The notes below the pieces were generated by a model, which was not told the DNA's origin, did no database searches, and saw only the letters and a program-made list of their open reading frames with translations. From positions 816,146,396-816,210,395 of the forward strand of contig NC_081414.1 in assembly GCF_030272615.1 (NCBI RefSeq): 64,000 bases of DNA. Direction: 5' to 3'. Below are positions 47,901 through 58,826 of this stretch, one piece after another; position 1 is the first letter of the stretch, and each line of letters starts with the position of its first letter. The stretch comes from Cryptomeria japonica. Lineage: Eukaryota > Streptophyta > Pinopsida > Cupressales > Cupressaceae. The position numbers and the translations under genes are program-made.

Positions 47901-50900
47901 TATGAGGGCATGGATAGGGCGAAGGAGGCCATCAAATTCGTCTATGGAGCAGATGAGAGCAAGTATGGTCCCATTTGGGAGATCATTGATAGGAGATGGC
48001 ATCATCAGCTACATAGGCCCATCCATGCGGCAGCCTATTATCTAAATCCGGCATTCCGTTTTATCCCTTCTTTCAAGGCTGATGCGGAGGTCCTTAATGG
48101 GCTATATGCAATCATGGAGAAGATGGGACCTGCCAGTATTTCTCAGATAGACCTTTTTCGAGAGCTACAGATGTTCTCAGATGCACAAGGGGAGACCTTC
48201 TCTCGGCCTGTTGCCAAACACGCTAGAACAACTATGATGCCAGGTAAAAATAAATTGTTAGGCTTAATTTTAGTTTTATTCAATACTATATTGTAACTTG
48301 TTAAATGAGTTCATGAGTGAGACTGATTTTATTTATTTTTCTCATTTCAAACTCAGATCATTGGTGGAACTTTTTTGGCCCAGAGACACCAAATGTTCAG
48401 AAGTTGGCCATTCGTATCTTGAGCCAACCATGCAGCGCATCAGGTTGCGAGCGCAATTGGAGTATGTTTGAGCACATACACTCCAAGAGGCGCAATAGAT
48501 TATCTGTGGAGAAGATGAATGATCTCGTCTTTGTTCACTACAACCTCCGCCTGAGAATGAGAAAGAATGCAACAGTTGACATGTCTCCTATCATTCTAGA
48601 TGAGGTTGATCTTGAAGCAGAGTGGGCCAATGAGAATCAGACAGCTCCTGGGACTCCTACAGCTGTATTTAGTGATGATGACATTGATTGGATCGACCAG
48701 GTAGATATAGAGGTTGAGGCTGTAGCCATGGCAGAGGAGGAGCAGAGAACACGAGCAGAGACAGGAAATACTGAGACTCGGAGTGACACAGCTGTTCCTG
48801 TTGTTGGTGAGCATGACACAGCCGTTCCTGATGTTGGTGAGCATGGCATGGTGTCACGGGGAGCAACTATGGCTGCTGAATCATCCAGGACCTACTTTAA
48901 ACGCCTTCGCAGGGGGCCAGGGCGAGAGGGTGCACGGCCATCTCAGCCATAGGCTTGTACACTTGTAGTTGTATTTAGTTTTACTATTTACCTTTGGTAT
49001 TTGTATGAAACATTTGATGATGATCATATGATGACATGGATTTTTTATTCCATGAGTTTTGTAATATTGTATACATTTGACAATATTTATATATCTATGT
49101 TTCTTATTTTCTTCAGCTACAATTTGCGTTTATGCTTATGTGATTGATGTATACTTGTGTATGTAATCAAATGAGCCGAGTTTAATGATGTTTTTGTGTC
49201 TTTAAGGTGTATTCAATAAAGGGTGTCTGAAACAAGTTTTAAATCTTTAAAAATCTCTAAATTTCTTGAGTTTTTCACTTTCCCGAGTCCAGCCGAGTCT
49301 GGAGCCGAGTCTGACGCCGAGTCCCGAGTCCGAGTCCGAGTTGGCCTTGCCGAGTCCGAGCCGAGTCCGAGTCCCGTTTCTTTGCTTATAAGTCACCCTT
49401 GTCTCCCTATTCTCAACAATGGAGAATCATGTCAAAATTGTTACTTTTACAGCCCATAGAACATGTATGAGGATTGGTATGGTCACTGTGTATTAACCAC
49501 CTAACCAAACCTTGGAGCTCATTTAATATGATTGGAGATTGAACTTACATGAAATTTCCTAGGATTTAATTTTATACCCAAGGTATACCGTGGGCAAATC
49601 TTTTCAATGATGAACAAAAATTAAGCTTGCACACTTCACTTATGCTTGTTAACCACTTATAATAGAGGATAAATGCTAAAACCCTTGAAAGAGCTTATCT
49701 TTACTTTCAACTAAATTTACGACCCCAAAATGAAATCCTATCCCATACAGAAGAACTTTTTCCTTGATAATAATTTATTATATATAAAAAGACATCTCTG
49801 TACAAACATTGACCATATCGTTGAGATAAAGCATTACATATTTTCACCTTGCAACAGCTCCAGCTGCATAACTCAAAGCAACCTGACTCAAGGAACATCA
49901 ATTACACGTGAAATAAGTAATTAAAAAATGCATACACAAGTATACGTGTAGACTCATTAACATTCTGAAGTAATAAATCTTTTACTTCTTTGGAAGCTCT
50001 ACTTGAGATATATTACTGCTAGAAAATAAAACCAATTCTACACTCAGAAATAACTGAGAGAACTGATTCCCAAAAATTTTGCACCTGGGGTGAGAAAACA
50101 AAGTAGCAATAACCAGTGCATGCTGCTCCAATGCCTGCTGTGATAAGGAAAAGTTCTCTCTTCAACTGAGGAAAAGATGTCAAATATATAATCAGTAGAC
50201 ATGCTCATGATCTACAGGATGATATCATTTAGCCAAATTAAAGAATTAGAAGGGACTACTACTTTATGAAGCAAGCAATAATTTTTTTGGTAAAATATAG
50301 CATAGTCTATAACTCAGAAAATCAGACTCCCTATTTACAGAAAAAGCTAAACATGACGAGTGAAATGTATATAACGTTTAGAGAGTTTTCTTACAATTTG
50401 CAAACTGGTGATTAGAGGTTAGAAAGCAAGAGTTTTTTAAGTTTTTAAAGTCGACTTACGAACATGTGGTAAAAATACATTTAATTAGCAAATAAAGGGA
50501 AAACACAAAACTATCCTGCAAAAGGAGGAAGATTTCATTTTTCAAAAGCATATAAAGTATTTCAAAACTAGAGCTTACAAAAGAAAAAACATATCTTTAA
50601 TCTTGAAGAATGATAGAAATTGATCCCAAATTATAGGTTCAGATCTCACAAAGATGTAGAAAAATGGCTGATTCAACACATATTCACAAGAGGAAGTGTC
50701 ATATATTATAGGTTCATATCTCACAAAAGATGCAGAATAAAGTTGGAAAGAAATGTCATAGCAGAGATTGACAATAAGGAAAGGTTGGCAATGGTGGAAT
50801 AGATTGATGATGAGGAAAGAGTAGCAGAGATTGATGATTAAGACACGGTACCAGAGGTTGACAATGAGGAAAGGATTACCGAGGTTGATGATAAGTGTAG

Positions 50901-53900
50901 GGTTGCAGAGGTTGACAATGAGGAAGCGGAATGTGAGGTTGAAGACAAGGAAAGAGTAGCAGAGGTTGAGGAAAGAGTACAAGAGCTTGACTATGAGGAG
51001 AGGGTTGCCGGGATTGACGAAGAAGAAAGAGTAGCAGAGATTGAGGAAAGGGTAGCAGAGGTTGATGATGAGGAGAGGATAGCAGAGGTCGAGGAAAAGG
51101 TAGCAGAGGCTGCTGCTGAGAAAAGTTTGACATACATAGCAGATGACAAATAAATTGTGTCCATGATTGGTGAGAATTTGAGGAGCACAGAGCAAGAAGA
51201 GACAGCCCTGCCGGAGGCTGCAACATCAGCACAGAGGAGCTAGGGCTCTTTTCAGAGGGAACTCTGAGACTTGGCATCCCCTAGTAAAGAATACCTCAGA
51301 GAATTGATAGTGGATTGAAATAATATTTCCATCCTGATGATGAATCACAGAAGGTGATCCGAAACATTGATGCAGAAAATCTTTACACAATCTAATCCAG
51401 AAGCATCTGCGTTAATAATATTTCCATCTTACTTCCACAAGTGAATAGAGAATTTGAATGTATAAGATAAATTGCCTGCCAATAAAGTGCTGTGATTATT
51501 TGCATTTATGTAATGCTTGATGTTAAGGATTGTTGAATAAAGAGATTTTGTGTTTTTTTTTTAAGCTTAAAATGTTAAAAACTGTGTGCACGTTTATCCC
51601 AACATATATGAAATCTTGTCTTATAGGCATTACAAGGCCTTTGTTTCTTATAGTGAATATCAGTCATATCAGTCGTATCAGCTTTATGGCTGCATCAAGT
51701 ATCATGTGTAAGTTGAATTTTATAATATACTTAAAGAATTCAGGTCTATTTTGAGGCAGGATGATAGAGGAGTAGGTCTCACAATCTAACTGGAGTGTTG
51801 ATCAAAATTTTGCCTTGTAATTTCTCTTTCATGTATTAATTTTAATTTTTTTTGTTGCTTTCAAGTTTCTACCATGGCAGATGTCAGTGGTCAATAAAAT
51901 GATAAATATTAAAAATCATAGAAGGTACTCCTAACCACCAATAGCCATAAGCAGTGTTTGTCTGAGTTTCTGGCACAAAAGAATGCGGCGACTGCAAAAT
52001 CTTCCCAGAACTTGAGGATGGCAATTAAAATAATATATTAAAAATCAATCTTTGAAATTTTTTAATACAAATAAATTACAGAATAAAAGCAAATTTTAAA
52101 AAATCAGTTTTTCAAGTATGAAAGTAGGTATGTGAATTGAGACGGCAGCAATAATGCTTTATGTCTTGTGAATTCATATAAGTTGACATCAAAACACAGC
52201 ATCTAGATGCAACAATGAAGCATTTAGGTAGCACTACGAAGATTATTGGTAATGTCCTTCTCGTCAGAAATTTCCATCAAGATACATAGCTATGATAAAT
52301 GCCATATGTGATTCTAGGTAGTGTTTGTTATCAGATAGCTTTAACAGCATGGTGAATTCAACCAGCTCTGCAGAACCCTCCACAATTATTGGCATTAAAT
52401 TCTATTCATCGTTCATTAAGGCTCCTTGTTGGTGTAAATAATTATTCATCTTGGATATTTCTACACCTTACTTAAGTTTACTTAGGATAATGCATTTCAT
52501 AGTAGTTTGGATATGAGACACTTGGGTGTTTGTGCCACATTGGGATAGTGTGTGTAGGAGAATTTCCACCTTTTATGGTGTTGATCTTGTTACTATTCTA
52601 TCATATCCACTTATTGTGGAGTGATAATTCCACCTTCCGTGGGTGATCCACCTCATGTGGAATATTTTATTGTTTCTCCTACCTACCACACCTATTTCCT
52701 ACCTACCCTTGTTTTTTATTGAGCCACATGTCATGTTTGTGTGCTCACATATCCATATTGCCTTGCCTATATAAGCAGGCTCATCTACATTGTATGTAAC
52801 TATTGAACAACGATTGATGATCCAGTTGATCACATTTTGCATCTTGATAGAATACAGTTTATTCCTATCATCTATTTTGTTCTCTCTTATTTGTGCTTTC
52901 CATTGCCTCTAGATCTTGGCAAAATCTCACATTCCTTATATATTCCTAGGTGATGAAGTCCATGGCAAACAGATTTCTTATTCTAACAATCTTAGTGGAA
53001 GGATAATTCATACAGAATTCCTATTAGGCTATTGCTAGATTAAAAATTACTGTACTGGCAGTCCTAGTCAACCCCGAGAATTCTGAATATTAACTTAAGA
53101 AACAGAAAACAAGACTTCAATCCACATGCCTAAATTCATACTTGGAAAATCAATTTTTTGTTTATTATTAATAACCTTTAAAATCTTTTTTTTTTAAACT
53201 GTATTTCTTTTAAGGACCTTTTTCCTGTTTTTTCTTTGTTAGGACATTCCCTAGCCATTTCAGAGATGCCTTGGCATCCCTTTAAAAACCAAAAGAAGAG
53301 GAAGTCCCCAAAACTTCAAAACAAAAACAAAAGAAGAACAAAATAGTGCAAGAATAATTCCTTGCAGCATTGTTCATAGATGCATTTTCTCTGTATACAA
53401 GAAGAGTTATGCAAGTGAATCAACAATTCTTACAGCCTCATACTCCAGAAGGCCAATCCTCCTCCTGTTTTCTCTGTCTGTCTTCCATTCCTGCAACAAT
53501 GAAAATAATATCATTTCAAATATCTTTAAACTACTGTGGGTACTCGAAACACCAATAATTGTGAATATTCAAGTATCTTTAAATATCTCACAATGGGTAC
53601 TACATGCTATGATTTTTTTTTATTTTAACGGATAACATAATGTTTAAGAAACAATCTCATAGTTTCCATAATTCTTAAAGCACTCAACTATACAGTTATA
53701 TCAATTGCAAGTTCACTTCAATGTGTGTTCCTTTCATATCCAGGATGATTTGACATCAACCTGGTAATCCTTTCCAGAAATGGGAAACAAATTATAGGAC
53801 AAATAAAAAATGCCATTTAAAATAACTAGAAGAATGATCTAGACTGATATAGCGATTCAGGTGTATCTGAGAAAAATAGTATTATTTTAATCAGAGAGTA

Positions 53901-54365
53901 AGTGCTCAACACTATCTAAGCCATGGAACATAGTTATACATCATCCTCAGAGCCTTAGGAAATACATGAACAATATCCAACCCCTATCAGATTATATAGC
54001 ATCTACATATGAAAGTGCTTCCTTGTAGAAATTGATACCTTAGGTAAGATAATTGTATTTGTGGCAAGAGTCTAAAAAATTTTGGGGATTCTTTTCAATC
54101 ATCTCCTTCTTTCTTCTGCCTAGGATCTAAACAAGCACCATTATGCCGTAAAAATAGAAAGGGAATCTATGAATAAGAGAAGAAGTGAATTAATAGGGGC
54201 CAAGCAAAAGAAAAAGAAAGATAGGCATCAATTTTTCAACCCTGCTGCTATTCTCACAATGGAAACAAATTTATAATATCAAAAAGTATAAAGGAGAAAG
54301 GGAAAGTGCCTCCCACTCTTCAAATGGCACCATAAGAAATGTCAGAGACCGTGAGAGTGATTAAC

Positions 54366-54428
<63 letters not shown>

Positions 54429-54884
54429 ATTTACAGTTTTTAAGTAAATTTCATTTACTGGGGCTTCATCATTTCCCGAAACCCAACTTTTGGTACGGCT
54501 TAGCTTCAAGAAGCCTCCACTTTCCTTTTCCGATATCTGAAATTGCTCACATAAAAAAAAGTTAATCAACAACTGTTCCATGCAAAATGCACTGCTGCAG
54601 GTTCTAAAAATTTGTATAATTAAGATACAAGAAAATATTTGACTTATGAATAGAAAGAATTCCATTTGTTTTTCAACTCAATGAATGCTATCATACCTTT
54701 TGAGGTTGAACATTTTCATTCACTTTTTCTATTTGTTGCTTATCTACTTCTAAGACTTCCTTTGTCCAGAATTTATCCGAAGTTTTGGTGATAAAATCTC
54801 CTTCTAACTGCCGCTCTTTCAAAAATAATTTAAACAGATCTTTTGCTGAGAGCTCATTATCTGCTCTGTGCCATGTCAGAAAGT
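41917..54884 (-). CDS. Conserved multi-exon membrane protein gene, 3' eight exons (possibly plastid, AtpI/CGL160-like)
   Basis: Eight minus-strand exons with GT-AG borders and matching phases: 54697-54884, 54435-54536, 53434-53490, 50085-50165, 49848-49882 (35 bp), 42824-42913, 42561-42717 and 41917-42036, giving 275 residues plus stop. The first part is charged (FLTWHRADNELSAKDLFKLF; KTDRENRRRIGLLEYEALKR). Four likely membrane segments follow: LFLITAGIGAACTGYCYFVF, VALSYAAGAVASCFYLRLL, PRLVIPAALFGFWDL and IAPAILGLFAYKAAALVQAY, then an acidic tail. The layout recalls ATP synthase protein I-like / CGL160-type thylakoid proteins, but that assignment rests on memory and is weak. The 5' exons were not found and may lie beyond 57 kb. 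Introns are 106 to 6934 bp and hold most of the repeats here. Confidence 0.8.
43111..43355. repeat. TA/TG (CA) microsatellite
   Basis: A mixed array of TATATG, TATGTATG, (TG)n and (TA)n units in the 6.9-kb intron. The Tyr/Ile/Val/Cys-rich frames over it on both strands are artefacts. Confidence 0.9.
44560..45162. repeat. ~350-bp tandem duplication, second copy hit by the hAT element
   Basis: Blocks ATGTTTGTTGATAATA, AATCCACCACTT and GCAATGCCTTGTAAGTCAC (44630-44815) recur at 44998-45170 and continue after the hAT element at 49385 onward. The first copy keeps the uninterrupted site CTTGTAAG at 44797-44804. Confidence 0.7.
45163..45170. repeat. hAT target site duplication, left copy
   Basis: CTTATAAG, identical to 49385-49392. 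Confidence 0.95.
45984..48952 (+). CDS. hAT transposase (BED finger, DUF659, hAT dimerisation)
   Basis: Six exons, roughly 45984-46627, 46730-46971, 47068-47221, 47326-47728, 47835-48241 and 48357-48952. The first begins MSTSASRPP and holds a BED-type zinc finger (CMFCKTIFHGGIYRLKYHIA). The next three carry DUF659 and the RNase H-like catalytic core (CTIMTDGWTDRRNRTLLNFL, VVTDNAANYVAAG, WTPCAAHCIDLMLEDIG, RPGITRFATNFLTLQSM). Exon 5 has HRPIHAAAYYLNPAF. Exon 6 has the C-terminal dimerisation domain (NVQKLAIRILSQPCSASGCE, NWSMFEHIHSKRRNRL) and an acidic tail. No nonsense codon was seen inside exons. The junction of exons 1 and 2 is ambiguous. The product would bind the terminal repeats and catalyse cut-and-paste transposition. 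Confidence 0.9.
48771..48845 (+). repeat. 33-bp tandem repeat in the hAT transposase tail
   Basis: GACACAGC.GTTCCTG.TGTTG and GTGAGCATG are repeated twice and encode DTAVPVVGEH / DTAVPDVGEH. It is in frame and harmless to the ORF. Confidence 0.8.
49385..49392. repeat. hAT target site duplication, right copy
   Basis: CTTATAAG, directly after the right terminus. Confidence 0.95.
50620..51243 (+). pseudogene. Decayed acidic-repeat gene with MBD-like words
   Basis: The plus-strand frame begins with NYRFRSHKDVEKWLIQHIF and, 20 residues later, IYYRFISHKRC. Both recall the YRFRSKKEV segment of plant methyl-CpG-binding domains. An imperfect 9-11-residue repeat follows (ERVAEVDDE, ERVAEIEERVAEVDDE, ERIAEVEEKVAEAA). 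Stops break the frame near 50802, 50841 and 51150. The long minus-strand frame here (repeated NLCYPFL words) is the antisense of the repeat. It lies in the 3.3-kb intron, opposite to the host gene. Origin unknown; the MBD link rests on one short motif. Confidence 0.4.
52427..52931 (+). repeat. Copia-type solo LTR, 505 bp
   Basis: It begins TGTTGGTGTAAATAATTATT and ends AAAATCTCACA, with a TATATAAGCAGG box at 52767. Flanks CTCCT and TTCCT differ by one base, fitting a worn 5-bp target duplication. No internal region is attached, so it is a solo LTR left by recombination. Its 3' part matches the split LTR at 2870-3046. Confidence 0.8.
54371..54428. repeat. (TG)n(AG)n compound microsatellite beside a splice donor
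   Basis: (TG)16 followed by (AG)13, ending six bases from the GTAAAT donor of exon 54435-54536. On the gene strand the intron starts GTAAATTCTCTCTCT. Confidence 0.9.
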
Positions 54885-57840
54885 CTTGTCAACTTATATA
54901 ATTTGAGATAAAGCTCTTCAATATGAAACTGAAATATTTAAAACATATCTTTACAATGAATATTCTGATAGTAGCCTCTATAGTTCACAAAAAAATCACC
55001 TGATCTCATGCTGAAGCAGTTAAGCTATCTTTTTCTTATTTCTTTATCACACAATCACTGATTTATTCGACTGTTTCAATAAATTCTAGTGCCCTCACAA
55101 AAATAGTCATGTTTTTCCATTCCCTACTAGTCAAGAAACAAAATATATCCAAATGGATAACAGAAGGAAAAATTCGAGTGAAAATTACTGAAAAGCAACC
55201 TTAGTAATTATTATCCAAATAAGTCCTTTGTCAAAGTAAGTGGGCTTTGAAAAGTGAAACAAACCTTTCGTTCTAAATGCAAGCAACAGATTCTGGAGAT
55301 ATTCTTACTAAAAAAATTATAAATTACCTCAATTTTCATTCGATATTGAAGTTTTTATTTCACAGGAATACCATTTACCAAAAACCATGATAGCAAATGC
55401 TTAAAAGAAATTGCTTGGAGAAACATAGAAGTGGGAGTGAGAGTGCAAGAAATTTGTTAGAGGAATAGAAAATCAAGAATATTAGGGTTGACGAGTAGCT
55501 CAAAGTAAAATTTTCAATTACTTATAAATCTACATACCACATTTAAATATTTAACTTACTACAAACTACATGAGGTTTAATGTACATTTTGCAAAATATT
55601 AAGATTGCACTCAACTGCATTTTCTACCTGTATGAGATGAAGAGAGAGTCTGATGTGTGGTTTCCATAGCAAATGTGACCCTGAATGTTGGTTGACAATT
55701 TAAGGACTACTGAGATTGTAGTCCAAGCTGAAGTTCTTAAGCCTTTGTTCGAGAGATTGCATTATCTTCCTTGCTTTAATAAAATTCGTAAACCAATTTC
55801 AAAGATGTCGATTTCATACATAGAAGATTTAACACATTGTAAAGAATAAATGTATTAAAGATAACATAAACCTCTTTAGGTATTGGAGAGCTGGAGATTT
55901 ACAAGAAGAATTGGACTGGGTTTGATTTTCATTGTTTGGCAAAGTAAGTTGCTTCTACAAATCTTTACTCACTTGTTGACATTTGATTGGACAATCAATT
56001 TAACAGTGATGATTCTAGAAAAAAGGCCATCATAACCTATGGACAAAATTGGAGTTCCTCAGGGATATCCTTATTACAAATAAGGCCGTTTTGGGTCTTG
56101 TTCAAAGACTTTATTAGAAAGTGGTTGTTATGTACCTAGGTCCATCATATTATGTAACATGATGTATATGGGGTTATGGAATAGTTAACATGCATTGTGC
56201 ATGACCCTTCATTAAGTATATTAGGCCAAATGAATAATTTCCATTTTAAGACACATTGGGTCAAATGGGTAAATTGTGTTAAAGGTTTTGTACCCCCGAT
56301 GTTGTTAGATTGAAGATTATATATATGGGACTCATATCATTGCATTGGCAAGATAAAATTGTATTGGGTTCAATTCTCATGGCGAGAGACGTTATATTGG
56401 ATTCCTCCTTAAGGATTGTTGTATGGTATAAAGGTATTCTCCCCTTGGAAGGTATTGAATATCAGGGTAATTGGCACTTCCCGAAATTCTCTATTGAGTG
56501 TTTCTATTAAACCTAATTATGTTTTAATTATTAAACGTTTTATTCATTACATTTCATATCAAATTGACAATATGGGCAAGTGTGAGAACCTTTTACTGCT
56601 AGGAATCATTTTGTTGAATTTTTAGAAAACAAAAACACTTTATCTTGTGATGCAAATTCTATATCAGTTGTACATCAAATTGGACTAATTCTAGCACCAT
56701 CAATGGAATAACTTTGCATAACTAAACAGTATTCAAGGATATTCTATGTTACCCCAAGTTTTCAGGACAAGGAGACTAGGGGATGGGTTTCCAAGACGGA
56801 CTTTTTTTGGCCATCTTTAGGAGACGGCTATATAGAAAGTATGAAAATTTTAAAATATATAGGGATATTTCAAATATTCATATGATAACATTGATAAATC
56901 ATTCATCATATACATTATACATAGCAAATGAGTTGAAGTGAGAGTTCAAATGAGAGTTGAAGTTCATAAATTCATATTACATATACATGATGTAACTTAA
57001 TAGTTAATACATGAGGGGATGTCCCATTTCGTACCCCCATCCCCAGGAAGTTTCCGTTTCCGGGATGGCCTAGTTTTACCCAAGAAATGCCTCCCCATGT
57101 AACACTAAGGATATTTGACCTTAAAAAATTGTTATTTTGGAACTATCCTTTTGCTTGTCTCAACCCATGTCATGCATTGCAATGTAATTTTCTTATCACA
57201 AAGGACCCAATTTGCTCACATCTGCAAAGCTTGATTGAAAATTTTGAAGAAATTATGTCCTATAAAATTTTCCTTCTAAATGTGTTTCAAAACTTAAAAA
57301 GAAAAAGATAAAATCACTAAATATAAAATATGTTAATCCAAGTAACCAAATTGAATGCCCCTTTTAGCAACTTGGAGGACAATTACAGGTCTACATGCTT
57401 ATTTTCCCACTTAGATTTTTTTTGGGGAAAGAAAAGCCTAAATGCAAGATCTCTTTTTGCATAAAATATTAAAACCGTAAGCTCTATTTTGTGTTGTGGA
57501 AACGGCAATGATATATATGGTAGGAAGTGATCACCCAAGAAAAAAGTTAAAATGGAGTTTTGTTGCGGTAGATATTCAAGAGGTATGTTATTATTTGAAT
57601 TTCCAAGAAGCTAAGGTTTGGTGGAAAAACTTTGATGGGCCTCTTGGAGAGGAGTGGAGAGGCATTCAACGTTAAATGGAAACAAAATAAGATGAAGAAG
57701 AACAAAAAAATAAAGAGGAAAACTACCCTTAGATCAAGAGAAGCAAGAAAGATGTCCAAGTGTTTTGCTCCCCATGAATGATGCTTCAATATTGCATGTT
57801 CAAAGATGCATTCAAAAGAAGAATGTCATTGGCTCCATAA
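54885..57840. repeat. Upstream copy of the duplicated segment; no exon recognised
   Basis: Matches 34530-36670 block by block. It should hold the intron upstream of the first recognised exon. I found no further exon on the minus strand. Confidence 0.6.
56735..57115. mobile_element. MITE-like insertion, ~363 bp, with 9-bp direct repeats
   Basis: AAGGATATT occurs at 56735-56743 and 57107-57115. The inserted sequence starts CTATGTTACCCC and ends CCCCATGTAACACT, a short inverted GTTAC-type terminus, and has no coding capacity. The paralogous segment near 35925 lacks it. The size fits a non-autonomous DNA transposon, possibly hAT-like. Confidence 0.6.
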
Positions 57841-57881
57841 GTCCTAGCAGTAATCATAATTGTAATTTTATACCCTAGGTT

Positions 57882-58501
57882 TGTTAATCAGATTTATATC
57901 CTTTAATTATGCCCTAGATTGTAATCAGATTTGTAGCATTTTAATAAGTCATCATTCAGTAAAAAATCAAAAATGAAGGAAGTAGATCAGAGACAAACAC
58001 AAATACCCTGGGAAAACCTCCAAGGAGGAAAAACCCAGCATTAAAGACCCTTAGGTCAGATTATATATTCTCTTGACAGCAAAAGTACAATACTTAGCTT
58101 CCTTTACAAATCTGAATCCTTCATGAATGACAGATCTGCACTTCTTCAAGTCTGCACCAAAATTGCCTTTGTCCTCTAGAACTAGATCGCATAAGTTTGG
58201 ACAATTTCGCACCCTCAAGAGTAAGTTCGCACTTCTTCAGGCAGAGCTAATTCGCTGGAAAAATGAATGAGTGATAATGACTTGCAAAGTGTCTTTTATT
58301 TATATGCATCTTTAACATGATTATTGCAAGTCGGCCTCCTTTAATTTTGGCGCCAATATTTGTTGTAGCGTGGGGTCTTAGGATAGGGCTGGGTTTAACC
58401 TTGGGGCACGTTACCCTTTAGGATAGGGCCCAGTCCTAAGTGGGTTCGGATGTTGCCTTGAGGCAATCCGAACCCATACATTATCCTAGTTACAAACAAC
58501 A
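57882..58501 (-). repeat. Copia 3' LTR (second element)
   Basis: On the minus strand it starts TGTTGTTTGTAAC after the tract TAAGAGGGAG (58502-58511) and ends GATTAACA. It shares the CCCTGGGAAAACC / AGGAGGAAAAACCC block and overall plan with the 27649-28176 LTR but is clearly diverged. The lower end is approximate. Confidence 0.65.
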
Positions 58502-58511
58502 CTCCCTCTTA

Positions 58512-58826
58512 ACTAGGGAAGAAGAGAATACATAATCTGAACCTTTAGAGTTCCATCTAGCACACAAGCATAGAGTGGATCTAGCAGACAAGCATAGAAT
58601 TACATCTTCCACCTAGCACACAAGCATAGGATGGTTCTAGCACACAAGCACAGAAAGTGTAATACACAAGTGGGTCTTTACATAATTACAATTATCCATC
58701 TAGCACACAAGCATAGATTGGACATAATTCATTCTTGCACACAAGCAAAGAATGATTCAAAGTGCTGCAGATAGAGTCACTGAGATTGAAGCTCCCTCCC
58801 AATCAGGGTTCCGTTTTCCACAACAC
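58512..58826 (-). pseudogene. Copia RNase H end and repeat-bearing 3' UTR (second element)
   Basis: On the minus strand the first codons read VVENGTLIGRELQSQ then a stop. This corresponds to VVENVALAEKETQH at the end of the first copia polyprotein. An array of CTAGCACACAAGCATAG units (58555-58750) follows, down to the polypurine tract. The rest of this element is cut off at 58827 by another LTR. Confidence 0.65.

Larger units (their letters stand above)
45171..49384 (+). mobile_element. hAT transposon, 4214 bp, apparently intact
   Basis: The left end CAGAGAAACGGGACTCG and right end (minus strand) CAAAGAAACGGGACTCG form terminal inverted repeats with one mismatch in 17. Both ends carry many GAGTCCGAG / CTCGGACTC subterminal motifs. 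A perfect 8-bp CTTATAAG duplication flanks it. The interior holds one plus-strand transposase gene with no internal stops in its exons. It sits in the intron between exons 49848-49882 and 42824-42913 of the minus-strand gene, in the opposite orientation. Confidence 0.95.

Noticed and set aside
48596-48866. Cys/Ser-rich minus-strand frames over the hAT tail
   Set aside because: Antisense shadows of the acidic transposase C-terminus.
50575-51277. 206-codon minus-strand frame with repeated NLCYPFL words, resembling a membrane protein
   Set aside because: It is the antisense of the acidic GAGGTTGATGATGAG repeat; the hydrophobic look is a product of that repeat.
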